Origin: Macroventuria anomochaeta
Lineage: Eukaryota; Ascomycota; Dothideomycetes; Pleosporales; Didymellaceae
Direction of reading: 5' to 3'
DNA: 64,000 bases
NCBI RefSeq assembly: GCF_010093625.1
Contig: NW_022985373.1
Span: 62,001 to 126,000, forward strand
Both the position numbers and the translations under genes were made by a program. The notes under the pieces are model-generated. The model made no database searches. It saw only the letters and a program-made list of their open reading frames with translations, and was not told the DNA's origin. This document shows, in pieces, positions 43,036 through 54,840 of the stretch (position 1 is the stretch's first letter; each line of letters opens with the position of its first letter).

Positions 43036-45825
43036 TGTTAGCCAAACATTGGACAGATGTCACGTGGACAGACCAACGCAAGGCTGCGGATACAATTGTA
43101 TATATGGGGGAACCACCGGATAGCGTCATTTCCACGAAGCGTCGTCGAAGAGGTCCTAGACGGAGGCCCTTGCCCTTGTCGTCGCCAGTCTTCTTTGATG
43201 GCGATGTCGACTGACAGCGACGACCCTCATCTCTGAACTGCGTAGCGCAAAGGAACTCTAGTCCTCGCAACAGTCTCAAAGAATATCAAACCCATACCCG
43301 AGCGCTCTCTGAGCGAGACCTGACCTCCAAGTAGGTGTCAGTTGCCAACAAGGATGACTAACTCGGGAACAGCGCCCAGAGCGCCAGAAGAGAACAAGCA
43401 GCAACCCCTACATTTCGATTAGCCTTCCCCAGATTTACCATGCTACTGGCACTGTCCCCGAGCGCTCAGACGCGGAGCGAATCGGCCTTGTCCCAGAATC
43501 GATCCGCCTTTTCCCGAGCTCACTGTTCAGCACAGCCCATGCTCATCTGCAGGTACAACCGCAATCGCCACCCCACCAAGGTTGAGTGGCCCTGCACGTC
43601 ATCAGATACACTGGGTTAGAGGGAAAGGGGACGTGCAGCGAGAGCATCTGGCGGTCAATGAGCACGTCGCTCGTCTGTGCTAAAGCAAGGCGCTTGCTTA
43701 TAGAAAGCCGCATCAAAGTTCGGGTGCATGCCATGCCTATGAAGTTTCCCAGCGAGCAACAAGCGTACCTCACGTCGCCCTGCGTCAGACCGCTCGCGAA
43801 CTTCGACCGGGTCGCTCGCAACGGTGCTGGTCCCTGAAAGCGCTCGCTGCACGTATCGGAGAGATAAGGGTAGCACAGCTCAACGCCGAGTGGCGGGACT
43901 TTGCCTCAACCATGGAGATGAAATGCTTTGATCAACGAGTCTTGGAATTGAAGGATATATAAAGCCTCCCTTGAGCCCCCGTGGAACAGACCTCTGGCCA
44001 TGCCCAATACGGCCCTTGACAGCGCCACGTGCACGGATCCGCTTTTCAACGTCAACCCTTGACTTGACTGCGTCTCCTGCATCCCCTTCAACCTTTGGAT
44101 CATTTTGGTGAGTTCCTGGCTTTTTTAGAGACACAATCTGAAAGAGCTGTTGGTAGCACACAGACGTCGTCAAAACCGAGCCCCGGCCGGCGCCCGTTAC
44201 GTGTTCTGATCGAGTAACTATCTGGTGCTATCTGTGGCTTGCAGGGGCCGCCGGTTCTTGGCTGATCTGCGGCACGCCCGCACCCCACAATCGCCCACCA
44301 ACGCCCAACGTCTGGCGGAAAGATGCGCGATATAATTGTCGTGCCGACATCGCATAATGGCTGTCCCAACCTCACTTCTTGAAGGTGGCTATCAAATCGT
44401 GGGGTTCGGACACACGGAAAGCTGGAGGGAATGCGGGTAGGGCTTACAATTAGAGATGCTTTTTCATATCGTTGCGCTGCCATTCGTTGTGGTTATGTAG
44501 AGATAGTTGCAAGTACGACTTCACGATAGACGGCTCTCTATCAATGCATGCGGGACCGCATAGGGACTGTGGGGCAGTCGGCCAGAAAGGATCCTATTTC
44601 TGCGTCTAGAATGGAGAAACCCACAGCTGCAGCTGATTGCCGTGGAGACGGCCAAGCCAGGCACGGATTCACGAGGGTTTGAAGATAACGGAGTCCTCAA
44701 CTCGGCAGCTATCCCTTGCAACCAGACATGACGATGGTCAACGCGCTGCGCTTCATTTGTTCGAGGCATCGGAAAGGGGTTTGCTTGACTACAAAAAATG
44801 TTGCAAACGTGTAGAGTGATGCTCGCATGACGGCGGCCGAGTCACTGGGATGTTTGCGATTGGCTGGCCTTATCCTTATCGCCACGACCTGCGTCAGGGC
44901 TCGTTCTAGCGGCTATCGAGAACATCGCAAGTTAGTAACTGCGCTCGATGCAGGGCGTGGAATCCTGCTGCACATCCGAGTTTTGTCGAGTGCAGGGACT
45001 CGCCGTCACAATGCGGCACATACTTGCGGCGGCGTCGCCAGCAGTTACTGATAACGGCGAAGAGTTACGAACAGTCAGTCACGATGCAGTGCACAGGCGG
45101 CCAGCGGTGTGTGCATGCGAGCTCCAGCATTGCCTTGGGCACGCTTCGGGCCAGCTTGCGTGCCATGACCAATTGCTCGGCTGTATGGGTAAATTTAGCG
45201 GCGCAGTGACGATAGTTGGCGACGCTTTCCAGGAACAAAGCGGTCAAAGTCGGGAGCGACTGAGGCTGAGCGGGACCCGGCTGGCTACGGCGGAGCTGCA
45301 CAGCGTTGTTAACCCTGGCCGCGAACGCGAGGAGCCACGCTTAGATCAGACAAAGGATGTGTGCGTGAATAACATCAGCACGAAATGAATGCTCGGGGAT
45401 TGGGCGAGCGTCCCCAGATGTGTGGTTCAACAGCAGTAGGCGGCGCTAGAGAAGTGGATAGTGACTAGCAGTGTCCTAGCATTCATCCTGGGCGCGCGGC
45501 CGTCGGAAACCCCCAGTTTAGGACGCTCTGATTGCTGTGCATGTCTGCTTCATCCCACGGAAACGTTTCGGCGACGCCTGTGCTTGGCCCAGGGCCAGCC
45601 TAACTCTTCCTCTTACCCTATCAACCGCCACCACAGACCGAGACATTTGCAGCCTGCTACTTATAAGTGTAGGCCCCCGGGAGCCCTTATCTCTCCCCTC
45701 ATTCACATATCTCCTCTCCACCACTCTATATCCACCCCTCCTAAGTACGAGGTCTTGTCGCCAGACACCAACACTCTTCTCTCCATCCTTCATTCCTCCC
45801 TCTAATACACATCACAACCGCAGTC
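43036..45825. other. Gene-poor interval ending in the glutamine synthetase promoter
   Basis: About 2.8 kb with short, unsupported frames. The last 200 bases are C/T-rich with a TATAAG at about 45661 and CT-rich blocks before the ATG at 45826, typical of a strongly expressed fungal gene. Nothing else is supported. Confidence 0.45.
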
Positions 45826-47360
45826 ATGGTAGGTCACGAACAGTACTCCCAGGCTAATTGGGGTCTTGAAAGCACATTTACTCACTACAACCTCTGCAGG
45901 CTGGTTCAACAATCATCTCCAACACGGCAACTGTAAGTTACATCTGGGTCGCGTGCCTCGGCGAACCCGGCTAATGCGCCATTTACAGCTCCAGAAATAC
46001 CTCAGTCTTCCCCAGAAGGACAAGGTCATCGCCGAATACGTCTGGATTGACGGCTCCAACGGTATCCGCTCAAAGTCAAAGGTGAGCAGTTTTCGACATT
46101 TCCCTCAAACACAGCACTATCAACACTGCGGCATTTGCGAGTATCGTGAGGTGAACTGGCGCAATTCGAGACCTCTGTGGGGGGGGGGGTCTTGACCTGC
46201 AGTCATCGTTCCTGGTATCACATAACCCACGCATGCACGAGTCGGACATCGTGAGCAGGGCGGCTGCTTTGTGTGACCTCACTGCGCAGCGATCGCTCCT
46301 ACCCGATCCGGCCACAACATACTGACAATTCTTCCAGACCCTCTTCAAGAAGGTCTCAAGTCTTGAGGACCTCCCAGAATGGAACTTTGACGGTTCGTCA
46401 ACGGGCCAGGCGCCCGGTAACAACTCCGATGTCTACCTCCGTCCCGTCGCATACTACCCCGACCCCTTCCGTCTCGGCGACAATGTCCTCGTCATGTGCG
46501 AGACCTACATGTCGGATGGCAGCCCCAACGCATACAACTTCCGCCACGACGCTGCCATCATCTTCAAGGAGCACAAGAATCACGAGTTCTGGTTCGGTCT
46601 CGAGCAGGAGTACACTCTCCTCGACGAGTTTGGCTGGCCCTATGGCTGGCCCAAGAACGGCTTCCCTGCTCCTCAGGGCCCCTACTACTGCGGTGTAGGT
46701 ACCGGCAAGGTCTTCTGCCGTGACATCGTCGAAGCCCACTACAAGGCCTGCCTGTACGCCAACATCAACATCTCCGGCACCAACGCTGAGGTCATGCCCG
46801 CCCAGTGGGAGTACCAGGTCGGTCCCTGCGAGGACATCCAGATGGGTGACCAGCTCTGGATGTCGCGCTTCATCCTGCACCGCGTCGCTGAGGAGTTCGG
46901 CGCCAAGGTGACCTTCGCTCCCAAGCCCATCCCTGGCGACTGGAACGGCGCTGGTCTGCACACCAACGTCTCGACTAAGGAGACCCGTGAGGAGGGCGGC
47001 ATGAAGGCTATCGAGGCCGCCATGGAGAAGCTCGCTGGCCGCCAGAAGGAGCACATGTCTGTCTACGGCGAGGACAACCAGCTGCGCATGACCGGCAAGC
47101 ACGAGACATCGTCGTATGACAAGTTCTCCTGGGGCGTTGCCAACCGCGGCTCCTCCGTCCGCATTCCCCGCGCCGTCGCTGCTGAGAACAAGGGCTACTT
47201 CGAGGACCGCCGCCCCGCCTCCAACGGCGACCCATACCAGATCACCGGTATCATGGCCGAGACAATGTTCGGCAAGGTTGAGGGTGCCGACGTAGCCAAG
47301 TTCGCCGCCAAGGCGGAAGAGGTCGAGCAGGAGATGATTGTCCCTGTTGCGAAGCCGTAA
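45826..47360 (+). CDS. glnA: Glutamine synthetase
   Basis: Four coding exons: 45826-45828 (the ATG alone), 45900-45932, 45989-46081 and 46338-47360. Introns are 71, 56 and 256 bp, the first two with GTAGGT and GTAAGT donors. The product has 383 residues and begins M-AGSTIISNTATLQKYLSLPQ across the splices. Family motifs: EYVWIDGSNGIRSKSK, WNFDGSSTGQAPGNNSDVYL (beta-Grasp region), FGLEQEYTLLD (metal-binding Glu), GPCEDIQMGDQLWMSRF, GAGLHTNVSTKETR, NRGSSVRIPR and YFEDRRPASNGDPY near the end. It makes glutamine from glutamate, ammonia and ATP in the cytosol. Length and motifs fit eukaryotic type II enzymes. The third intron is long for this window and contains a run of ten G. Confidence 0.95.
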
Positions 47361-47734
47361 ACACTTTAATGTCTTGCGATTTGGCGTTACCTTTCTTTGC
47401 CTATCATCAGGGATAAAACCTTGACCTTGGGTTTGCTCTTAGACGCCTTCATGGCTGGCTTGTTTGTTACTGCGACCTTTCCTTCAACATCACATACCCC
47501 ACCCCTGCTAGATCCATGCTAGAAGCAGCGGGAGTTAAGCATGGACGCAACGATTGCAATGTATTGCAATGTAATCTAGACGTGCAATGAATGAACACGA
47601 TGATCGAACACTTCACACCACGTTCCAACTGCCTCTATTATGTAACGTGTCCAACAACAATCAACTATGATGATGCCCTGTGTTCGATCTCGATGTCTTC
47701 AAGGGTAAAACTTAGTAAATGGCCTGAGGTGCTA

Positions 47735-49905
47735 TCAACTACTCTGTCTCGAAGCCTCCCTCCTCAACCACTCCCCCCAAATTCCCAAATCCCCACAAAC
47801 CTCTAGCGCCTTTCCCACCCTCTTGATCCTCGCCTCCACCTCCTGCACCTTATCCAGGTCCTCCTCCCCAACTGTCCTCCCTTCAGTAACATTCTGCTCG
47901 CTCACAATAAGCTTCCCATTGGCATGCACATCCAGCGTGACGTTGAGTGAGGCGTGTGAAACAGTGGGCCCCGCAGTGTCCGTGTCGGAGAGCAGGCCCG
48001 ACAGCAGATCAGAGATAGAAGCCGGTGTTGCAGCGCTGGGTGCTGCTGTTGTTTTCGGGTCAGAGGATAGTGTTGATGATGGATGGGGGATGCGGAGGGT
48101 AAGGCGCGGGGCGGGTGGCGTGTAGGAGAGATTGATGTCGAGTTGGAGAGGTGACTCTGAAGGGTTGTCGTTTCGGATGATAGGTGGTGTTAGGAGTTGT
48201 GGGGTCTTCTTTTGCTCTGCCATCTTGAGGAAGGAGTTCTGGAGGAGCGAGGTTGTGAAGGCGTATTGGCGGAGGATTGGGAGGATCTCGACTAACTGCT
48301 TCGGGTGCGCGAAGGGTAGGCTTTCTAGTCTTCTGCTGTACTCCATCTTAGGGATGTACAGACTTAGATTGTGCGTTCTGTCTCCCTCATTCCCGTCCTC
48401 GTCGCGTACTAGAGCAGATCTTGTGCTGCGGATCTCATGTGTCGTGGCGCCAGCTGTGCCAGTCATGCCAGGATCAAGCTCGTTAGGTCGTAATGCTAGG
48501 CCCACGAATGTGGTTGCGAGGAAATCCTGCGGTGGCTCGACGCCAACAGATTGGTACAGTGATATGTAGGTGGTGAGGGGAACAACAAGCGGTGGGTTGA
48601 ACTTGGCGACGAAGCGTATGTTTGGTAAACGACCAGGAGCAGCATCGAGGTTCATTGCATCATCATCACCTGTCGATGCTGGTGGCTCCAAAAATGTTGG
48701 CTTGGGTTCTTGCCAGTCTATCGATGGTGTATTGAGAAGGATATTGTTAAGAGCGTTCGCATCGTTCGCATCCGTAGGTCTCTCTATTGCATCGCTGATC
48801 CAGTCATCCGATATACGGATGGGCGTGTAGAGTGCCGAAGGAGAGGGTTCGCATTCGAGCGTCAGCGAGTATACTCTGTTGATCTTCATATCGTCATCGT
48901 CCTCCGGATACTCGCTCTGCTCCTGCGAGTCAACATCCATCTTCTCCTTGCCCCTCTCAGAACTTGTCGCCTTTGTTCGCGGTTTCGGTATGATGTGTCG
49001 CCTGTCCATCCAATACTCTAGGTTGAGCCCCAAGCGATCTCCAGTATTCGGCCTTGGTCGACCACTCTTCTTGCACAGCACTTCCCTCTCCGCCCTATGA
49101 GATCGGTTTGGAGTGCTCTCCTCCAGGACTGTAAGTGCCATCTTTTTTTCATGCTCGAATAGCTTCCGTAAGCTTGTGTATACACCTGCAATGGCATTGT
49201 AGCAACTGACTCCTCCATTCTGCGGTGATCCCAGCTTGTCCAAGGTCACAAGCTTCTCCAGATTCTCCGCGAACCGCTCGAGTGTGACGTTCATCTTGCT
49301 CTGACCGGGGAGAGGCTGTAAATTCCGGGTGAGGACCTTCGTGCCGGTTTCGGCGAAGCCTATGCTATCGTTGTGGATATCGAAGCCACCCTGCAGCTCA
49401 ATCTTCTCAACTTCGTCACCACGGAAGTAGATCTGCGCATGTCAGTACCCATGGATCTACCAGCGATATAGCATTGCGTGCTGACCTCCAGAAGATTCGA
49501 TTCGCCAACGGGGAGAATATAGCCATTGTCTCCTTCCTTCTCGTAGTGTATACCGAGCCGCGTGCAGAGCACAAGCACGTTCTCCTCACTGACTCTCCCA
49601 GGCTTCTGCTTCAGAGTGTCGATGATGTTGTGCAGCCTTCTGGTCCTCTCAGCTTCATCTGCACGCCCCATTGCGCTTGCGCTCGGTATGCCTAACTGCG
49701 ACAACGAGATGTCCATGTTTACACCTCCCATTGGCACGCCTCCTAGAGCTCCCCCTCCCTCATTCAGCATATTGAGCATCGCTGGCGAGTCGTAGTTCAT
49801 CATGCCGGTGGTCGCGCCTGTGTGAGGCACGCTGCGTGGGGCGGGCGACGAGAATGCGGGGAGGTGCCGTTGCGGCGTGTTGGTGGAGGGTGTAGGCGTC
49901 GCCAT
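47735..49905 (-). CDS. MED1: Mediator complex subunit 1 (fungal Med1)
   Basis: Exons 49905-49486 and 49432-47735 (53-bp intron, GTCAGC donor, GCGCAG acceptor) give 705 residues. The start is ATG 49905 (MATPTPSTNTPQRHLPAF). After a low-complexity N-terminus comes the Med1 domain: GRVSEENVLVLCTRLGIHYE, YILPVGESNLLE joined by splicing to IYFRGDEVEKIELQGGF, then LERFAENLEKLVTLDKLGSP and LNLEYWMDRRHIIPKP. Later parts include PPLVVPLTTYISLYQSVGVE. Med1 belongs to the middle module of Mediator and helps relay activators to RNA polymerase II. The sequence order and length match filamentous-fungus Med1. Confidence 0.85.
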
Positions 49906-50300
49906 TGTGATTGCGCGTTGTTTCACGTTTTCGAAGCTTGTGCGCTAGTCGCCGAGGGAAGGAGCGAGGCGGTCGGGCCTTCTGATTAAGGTATCATGTC
50001 GGTGAAGTTGTTGATCGAGGAGAAGAGTAAGGGCAGAGCTCCAAGGTGAATTGCGCGAGTCATGTCTTGGCAGACACATGCAATGAGTTGTCATTGTCAA
50101 CCTCCAGGTCATTGCGCAAATGGAACATAAGTTTAGAGGCAACGTGATCGCTAGCCGAATGTGAAACATAATGCTCAAGTCATAATATCGCTACTGCGTT
50201 GCGCCTGCCACGGGGTATAATGCAGTAAGAACCTCCAGACCACGGCCTCTCAAGCCAAACCGGAGACGCCGTGAAACATGTGCTATGCACTCCATGAGCC

Positions 50301-50834
50301 TCAGTCGAGCTCGACAACCTCTTCCTCCTCTTCTGTAAGTGCTGTGATCCTGCTCTTTGCCCGTGTTCCCGCAGCTCGACGCGTCTTCGCAGCACCTCCC
50401 CTGGTCTTTGCAGCACTCCTGCTCCTGTCTATTGTACCATCCAACAGCACCCCCAGCTCCAGATCATTCATCATATCATCCGCGTCGTTGCGATACTCAA
50501 TTGCACGTGGGCGCTTTTTAGGCCGTTGCGCTGTCTCTTCCTCGCGTTCGACCTTGTCCTTGGCCTCCTGCTCCCACTTCTTGCGTATTTCGTCTTCGGC
50601 CTTGTTTTCCATCGAGTGAAAAGATGCGTGGTGATTGCAGCCGTCGCATTCGTATGATGATGAAGACTACAGGGTCGTCAGTAAGTGTTGGATTACAAGG
50701 AGACAGTGGAACCGTACCTTCAGAGGGTGCAGCATAAAGCGCAGACAAGGGCATCGCGGGGATACAATCGATTGCTTGAAGTTGCACTGCCCGTGTGGAG
50801 GCACATAGCCCATCTGCGTCCACACGTTTGCCAT
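50301..50834 (-). CDS. Small conserved Cys-motif protein with acidic/basic tail
   Basis: Two exons (50834-50718 and 50666-50301, 51-bp intron with GTACGG donor and CTGTAG acceptor) give 160 residues. The N-terminus MANVWTQMGYVPPHGQCNFK is followed by CPCLRFMLHP. After the splice comes SSSSYECDGCNHHASFHSME, so Cys and His ligands (C-x-C, C-x2-C, HH) sit on both sides of the junction and probably bind one zinc. The second half is charged: EIRKKWEQEAKDKVEREEE, a basic QRPKKRPRAIEY that could be a nuclear signal, and a C-terminal EEEEEVVELD. I recognise the pattern as widely conserved in Pezizomycotina but know no function. The splice is supported by joining two halves of the Cys motif. Confidence 0.75.
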
Positions 50835-51513
50835 GTTCTCCGATGTAAAGGCGGCAGCTAGACAGTGTTGAACGGAGGTTGAAGGCGCGCGAACGTTTAG
50901 AGAGTGATCGAAAGCGCGCAGCGCTGTCTTAGATTATGTCATGATGCAAACGAAGAGAGTGGGAGAGTGAGCGCGTGTGCAATCGCGTAATTGTCTCGAC
51001 TTCACGTGCATACTTGCGGAGGTGCAGCCGGAAGTGCCCCACATCATTTCAACCCGCATGTCACACTAACCGGTGGCCGAAGATTGAAATGTTGCATCAA
51101 GAGTCTAACAGCAGGTGGGGTTTGAATTGGATATTCTTGGAGAGATACAATGTGGCTGTTGATCCAACAAGTACGCGCATGCATGATTTGGAATTGTACC
51201 CTCACGCTCACTGTAGCATCAGCAACTGGAACTGGCAACCATGTACCGAATTTCCGCGCTGACTGCAGACACCGCAGAATGCCGGTGGATCCTGCCCAGG
51301 TTCCTTCTGTCCGCTTGGTTGTGATCCTCTGGAAATGATTCCACCTTGATTCCACAAGGCCTGAGCTGGCCGATCGACATAGCGGGGTACATCGTTAAGT
51401 ATAAAGCCTCCGGTTGCATTGTGACCCGAATGCACCAGCAAAGCATCCTGAGATCTTCTGAACAGTAACCTCAACCTATCCACCCAAACTTCGTTCCTCT
51501 TGTATTAGTAGAC

Positions 51514-52022
51514 ATGGTTGCCGGAGGATGCATGTGCGGAAATGTCCGCTACGAGGCCGGAGGAGAGTCCGCAGCGAGCGTATGTAGGTTCCTTTAAGGT
51601 TGTTTCCAGCTGCTGATCGAGGGAATAGATTCTCTGCCACTGCACAGACTGCCGCAAGATCGGTGGTAGCGCCTATAGCACCAATGGTGTCTATGACGCG
51701 GACCAGTTCAAGATCATCAAGGGCACCCCTAAGCAGCACAAGAAGAATGCTGACGGCGGTAACGAGATCATCTCTAACTTCTGGTATGTATTGTGGACGG
51801 CCTCCAAAGCGGTTCTGAGCTGACATTCATAGCGGCGACTGTGGTTCTACCATGTGGCGCGAGGGAGCCACCTTCCCGGGCAAGAGGATCGTCAAGGTCG
51901 GAACACTAGACGACACTAGCATTCTTGACAACCTCACGATCAATGCTGAGTTGTACGCTGACACTAGGCCTAAGTGGGTTGGCGCGCAGCAGGGCGCTGA
52001 CCAGAAGAAGAGTATGTCGTAA
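51514..52022 (+). CDS. GFA/CENP-V-family glutathione-dependent enzyme
   Basis: Exons 51514-51579, 51629-51783 and 51833-52022 (two 49-bp introns with GTATGT donors) give 136 residues. The structural zinc and catalytic zinc ligands of the GFA fold are visible: GCMCGNVRYEAGG, LCHCTDCRKIGGSAYS (formed after the first splice), and FCGDCGSTMWREGATFPG, whose first Cys codon is split by the second intron. The C-terminus is VKVGTLDDT, NAELYADTRPKWV. The family includes glutathione-dependent formaldehyde-activating enzymes and S-(hydroxymethyl)glutathione synthases, but most fungal members have unknown substrates. Length is normal for the family. Confidence 0.88.
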
Positions 52023-52106
52023 GGTGTACGTAGATTCGCAGGCAGAGACCGTTGCATGATACCGTATGCATGGCACCGTGGTAATGATACCGATGGCGAT
52101 AGCAAT

Positions 52107-52420
52107 CTACTCGGAATCTGAGCTCTCGGGTTCCTTCAGACGCTCTCTCATCATCTGCATAGTGTCAGTGAGATACATGTCGCCGCCAATGCGGATACTC
52201 ACGTTGTTCAGCCGACCCTTGAGTTCATTAATCTTGGTCTCCTTTACTAGAATGTGCTCCTCGTCTAGCTCCTCGATGATGTATTCGTTGTTGTTCTTGC
52301 TGTCAATGTCGACCAGCATGGCTTTGATTGACGCGTCGCATCGCACAAGTGTACCTGCACACGTTAGCATCGCAGATGGGTAGATAAAAGGACACGCTCA
52401 CCTCTTATAGCCTTGACCAT
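52107..52420 (-). CDS. TFB5: TFIIH subunit Tfb5 (TTDA)
   Basis: Three exons (52420-52402, 52354-52203, 52154-52107; introns 47 and 48 bp with GTGAGC and GTGAGT donors) give 72 residues, the usual length of Tfb5 (yeast 72, human 71). The sequence opens MVKAIRGTLVRCDASIKAML, then EELDEEHILVKETKINELKG, the family's core. It ends MMRERLKEPESSDSE. Tfb5 is the smallest core subunit of TFIIH, stabilises Tfb2/p52 and is needed for nucleotide-excision repair as well as efficient transcription initiation. The second intron is a multiple of three and has no stop, so retention would give a longer, 88-residue product; the match to family length argues that it is spliced. Confidence 0.92.
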
Positions 52421-52774
52421 CGTGAAGTGTCCGAAATGCGGGGTGCGGGTGGATATGTAAGGTGTAAGGTTGGCCAACAGGGTACTTCGCAACGATAAAA
52501 CAGAGTTGCGCCATCCTTGGCGTATCTGCAAGGTGAGAGCTAAGCTTTCCGCGGCGATCCGCAACGATCACCTTTAAACACCACATGTCTATCGCGATAT
52601 TGAAATTACTTGCAATGTTTGATCGTCTCTTCATGCGCGTTGTGTCAGGGCTGCTCGAAGTACTTCATTCGGCTGACCTAGATGCTCGATCGTGTGCTAT
52701 CCTTCCTTGAGCTCTTTCTATACTCACCAACTTCGTAGCTGCCTTCTTCAAGGTCTTTTTAGCAGTTGTCGCCG

Positions 52775-53545
52775 ATGGGAAACATGAGACATAACGAATA
52801 CAAACGACTCACCACGTGCAACAACTGCACTTTGCTTCTCCTCCTCCTCATCCTCTATTCTTTTACATCTTTACCCTGGGTGCATGCTCAGGACACCTTG
52901 TCTGTACCTTTCACCCTAACAACCAGGCCCTCTGTGACGATGCCACCAATAGCAAATCTCGAGTCCACGGCACTTTCGTCTACACCGTTGTCATTACCCC
53001 TCACCCCGGTGTTTCCAAGTCAACCGCCACTCGAGACGCACCATGAGTTGTCCATCGCTGCCGACCAATCTCATCCTGGCCGCGAGGTCAAGAACCGCGT
53101 CTTCAACTACTATTTCCTCTTTCTGGCCCTACTGACGGCTGCATTGGCTGCATTGTTGTGGTGGATACATCGTCAGAGACGGCGCGAGCGGGAGCAGATA
53201 AGGTCGGAAGGGCAACATGCTCTGGCACGGGATGTCGAACGCTGGGCAATCTACAGACGCAATCAGCCACCAACAGTCGAGGGCCTCAACGAGTCTGGGG
53301 AAGCACCACCGCCGTATAAACCCAAGGACGACACCGTTGCGACGCTTGAGCCTATCAATGATAACCCTGAGCTGGCCGATGATGTGGCGATACCTCCAAG
53401 GGTTCGAACACGAGATGGGATAGAGCATGCTCGACTACCAGAATACGTCAAATCTATTCGCCTTGATCACAGCGACTCAAGCCTTGAATCAGCGAGGCCG
53501 GCTGTTCAGACCTTATCCGCTCGCCCAGGCGGCAATGCCACTTGA
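52775..53545 (+). CDS. Single-pass membrane protein with PPPY motif
   Basis: Single exon, 256 residues. I start at ATG 52775 (MGNMRHNEYKRLTTCNNCTL); the next ATG, 52784, is equally possible. A hydrophobic leader (LLLLLLILYSFTSLPWVHAQ) is probably a signal sequence. It is followed by a Thr/Pro/Ser-rich outer segment of about 75 residues, a membrane helix (YYFLFLALLTAALAALLWWI) and a basic RQRRRERE stop-transfer patch. The cytoplasmic tail has EAPPPYKPKDD. PPxY motifs bind WW domains of Rsp5-type ubiquitin ligases, which would fit a surface protein subject to endocytosis. No family is recognised. Start of the gene lies 355 bp from the divergent Tfb5 gene. Confidence 0.75.
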   Translation: MGNMRHNEYKRLTTCNNCTLLLLLLILYSFTSLPWVHAQDTLSVPFTLTTRPSVTMPPIANLESTALSSTPLSLPLTPVFPSQPPLETHHELSIAADQSHPGREVKNRVFNYYFLFLALLTAALAALLWWIHRQRRREREQIRSEGQHALARDVERWAIYRRNQPPTVEGLNESGEAPPPYKPKDDTVATLEPINDNPELADDVAIPPRVRTRDGIEHARLPEYVKSIRLDHSDSSLESARPAVQTLSARPGGNAT

Positions 53546-54279
53546 ACTACATCTCAACAACAGATTGCATTTTCCGGCAGTCGCTGGTCCCTTACGGATC
53601 GAGGCCTCGAGACTGTCTGCGATAGCATGAAGCCCATTCCTAGTATCGCTGGCCATTCTCAGCGTTTGAGCGTCTTCGTTTTAGTCACTGTCAAGTATGA
53701 CAAGACACTCAGACGTGTGGAGTGCGAGCCAAAGGTTGGAAAGCATTATACATTGCATGGATGAAAGCCCGATCTAGACCCGTACTTGTTCAAGCCAATA
53801 TGGACCACCATGTCGGCAAAGACCCTTTTTCAAGCGCACATTTTTGGTCGTGGACCTTAGCTAAGCGACCCCATCCTTATCTTCACCTACTATCACCCAA
53901 TATAGATGTCACTCGTCCAAAGATACAAACGATTCGTCTCGAGGGTGCCGATACGACAAAATTACTGCACGTAAGAAACCAGTGAAGGCGCTGCCATCCC
54001 TGGTTGCGTTGGCTTCCTCGGTGGTTGGATTGGTCAGATGCTTTCTTCAACCTTGGTCGACATTGGGGCCGAGCCTGAACTTGAATTTTTTACAACATTG
54101 TCAGGGAGTGTAAAGGTACTCCTCGCCCTGCAAACTTTCATCATCCGCAACTCTCCAACACACATCCACAAACAAAACCAGAATTCAAAACGTATTTAGC
54201 AAACGCAACTTGCACGTGACCTCAGCACTCAGCACTACCAACGCACAACCCTGTCCACGTTCAACACTTCACCGTCAAC
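53546..54279. other. Intergenic region, no gene seen
   Basis: About 730 bp with short unsupported frames. The last 150 bases before the next ATG are rich in A and C (CACACATCCACAAACAAAACC-like), typical of a fungal 5' leader. Confidence 0.45.
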
Positions 54280-54840
54280 ATGTCCGGCAGACGAGACAGT
54301 ATGGATGCCATGATCTTCTACAGCACTATGAGCAGCACCGACAGCCTTCACACCACCTCAACCAGCGACACCAGCATGGACAGCCTGGACTTCGATCGCT
54401 TGTCGCTGGACACCAAGTACATCAAATTCGAGCGCTACTTCAAGCAGCTCATCAAGCTCGGTCGCGAAGTCCTCGTTAGAGACCATTCCTTTGATACACC
54501 CGGTGTTCACATCCTCAACGCCGATCGATACCTCCACCTCCGCGACAAAGTCTGCGACTGGATCACCCACCCTGACAACGCTGCTTTATTCACTGACCGC
54601 GACACATATTTTTACCTGGCTCAGATGTCGGCTACGATGCACACCGTTGAGATAGCGCTGGCTCTACCACATCAACCTATCAACTGGCCTGGCGCTGCAC
54701 CTGGACCGGATCTCTACTGGCCTGGCATTGGGAAGCGAGACGTCTATCGTCAGTTCGATCAGTTGATTCACGACGGGCGGGATTTGAATACCGAGGCGAT
54801 GCCATGGAATCGCAGAGAGGATGTCGAAATGAGGGAATGA
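54280..54840 (+). CDS. Hypothetical protein of 186 residues
   Basis: Single exon with a well-placed ATG (ACA before ATG, purine at -3). Residues 1-45 are Ser/Thr/Asp-rich (MSSTDSLHTTSTSDTSMDSL). From residue 48 the chain looks folded and mostly helical: YIKFERYFKQLIKLGREVLV, HILNADRYLHLRDKVCDWIT, FYLAQMSATMHTVEIALALP. A Pro/Gly/Trp-rich end follows: NWPGAAPGPDLYWPGIGKRD. No signal peptide or membrane helix. I do not recognise a family. The stop is followed by a GTGCG-rich simple-sequence stretch (54841-54870). Confidence 0.7.
   Translation: MSGRRDSMDAMIFYSTMSSTDSLHTTSTSDTSMDSLDFDRLSLDTKYIKFERYFKQLIKLGREVLVRDHSFDTPGVHILNADRYLHLRDKVCDWITHPDNAALFTDRDTYFYLAQMSATMHTVEIALALPHQPINWPGAAPGPDLYWPGIGKRDVYRQFDQLIHDGRDLNTEAMPWNRREDVEMRE

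Noticed and set aside
44827..45388. 146-codon plus-strand frame before glutamine synthetase
   Set aside because: No recognisable motif, no good start context, and equally long frames on the other strand.
46494..47102. Minus-strand 234-residue frame over glutamine synthetase
   Set aside because: It is the antisense shadow of a strongly codon-biased gene; the plus strand carries all glutamine synthetase motifs.
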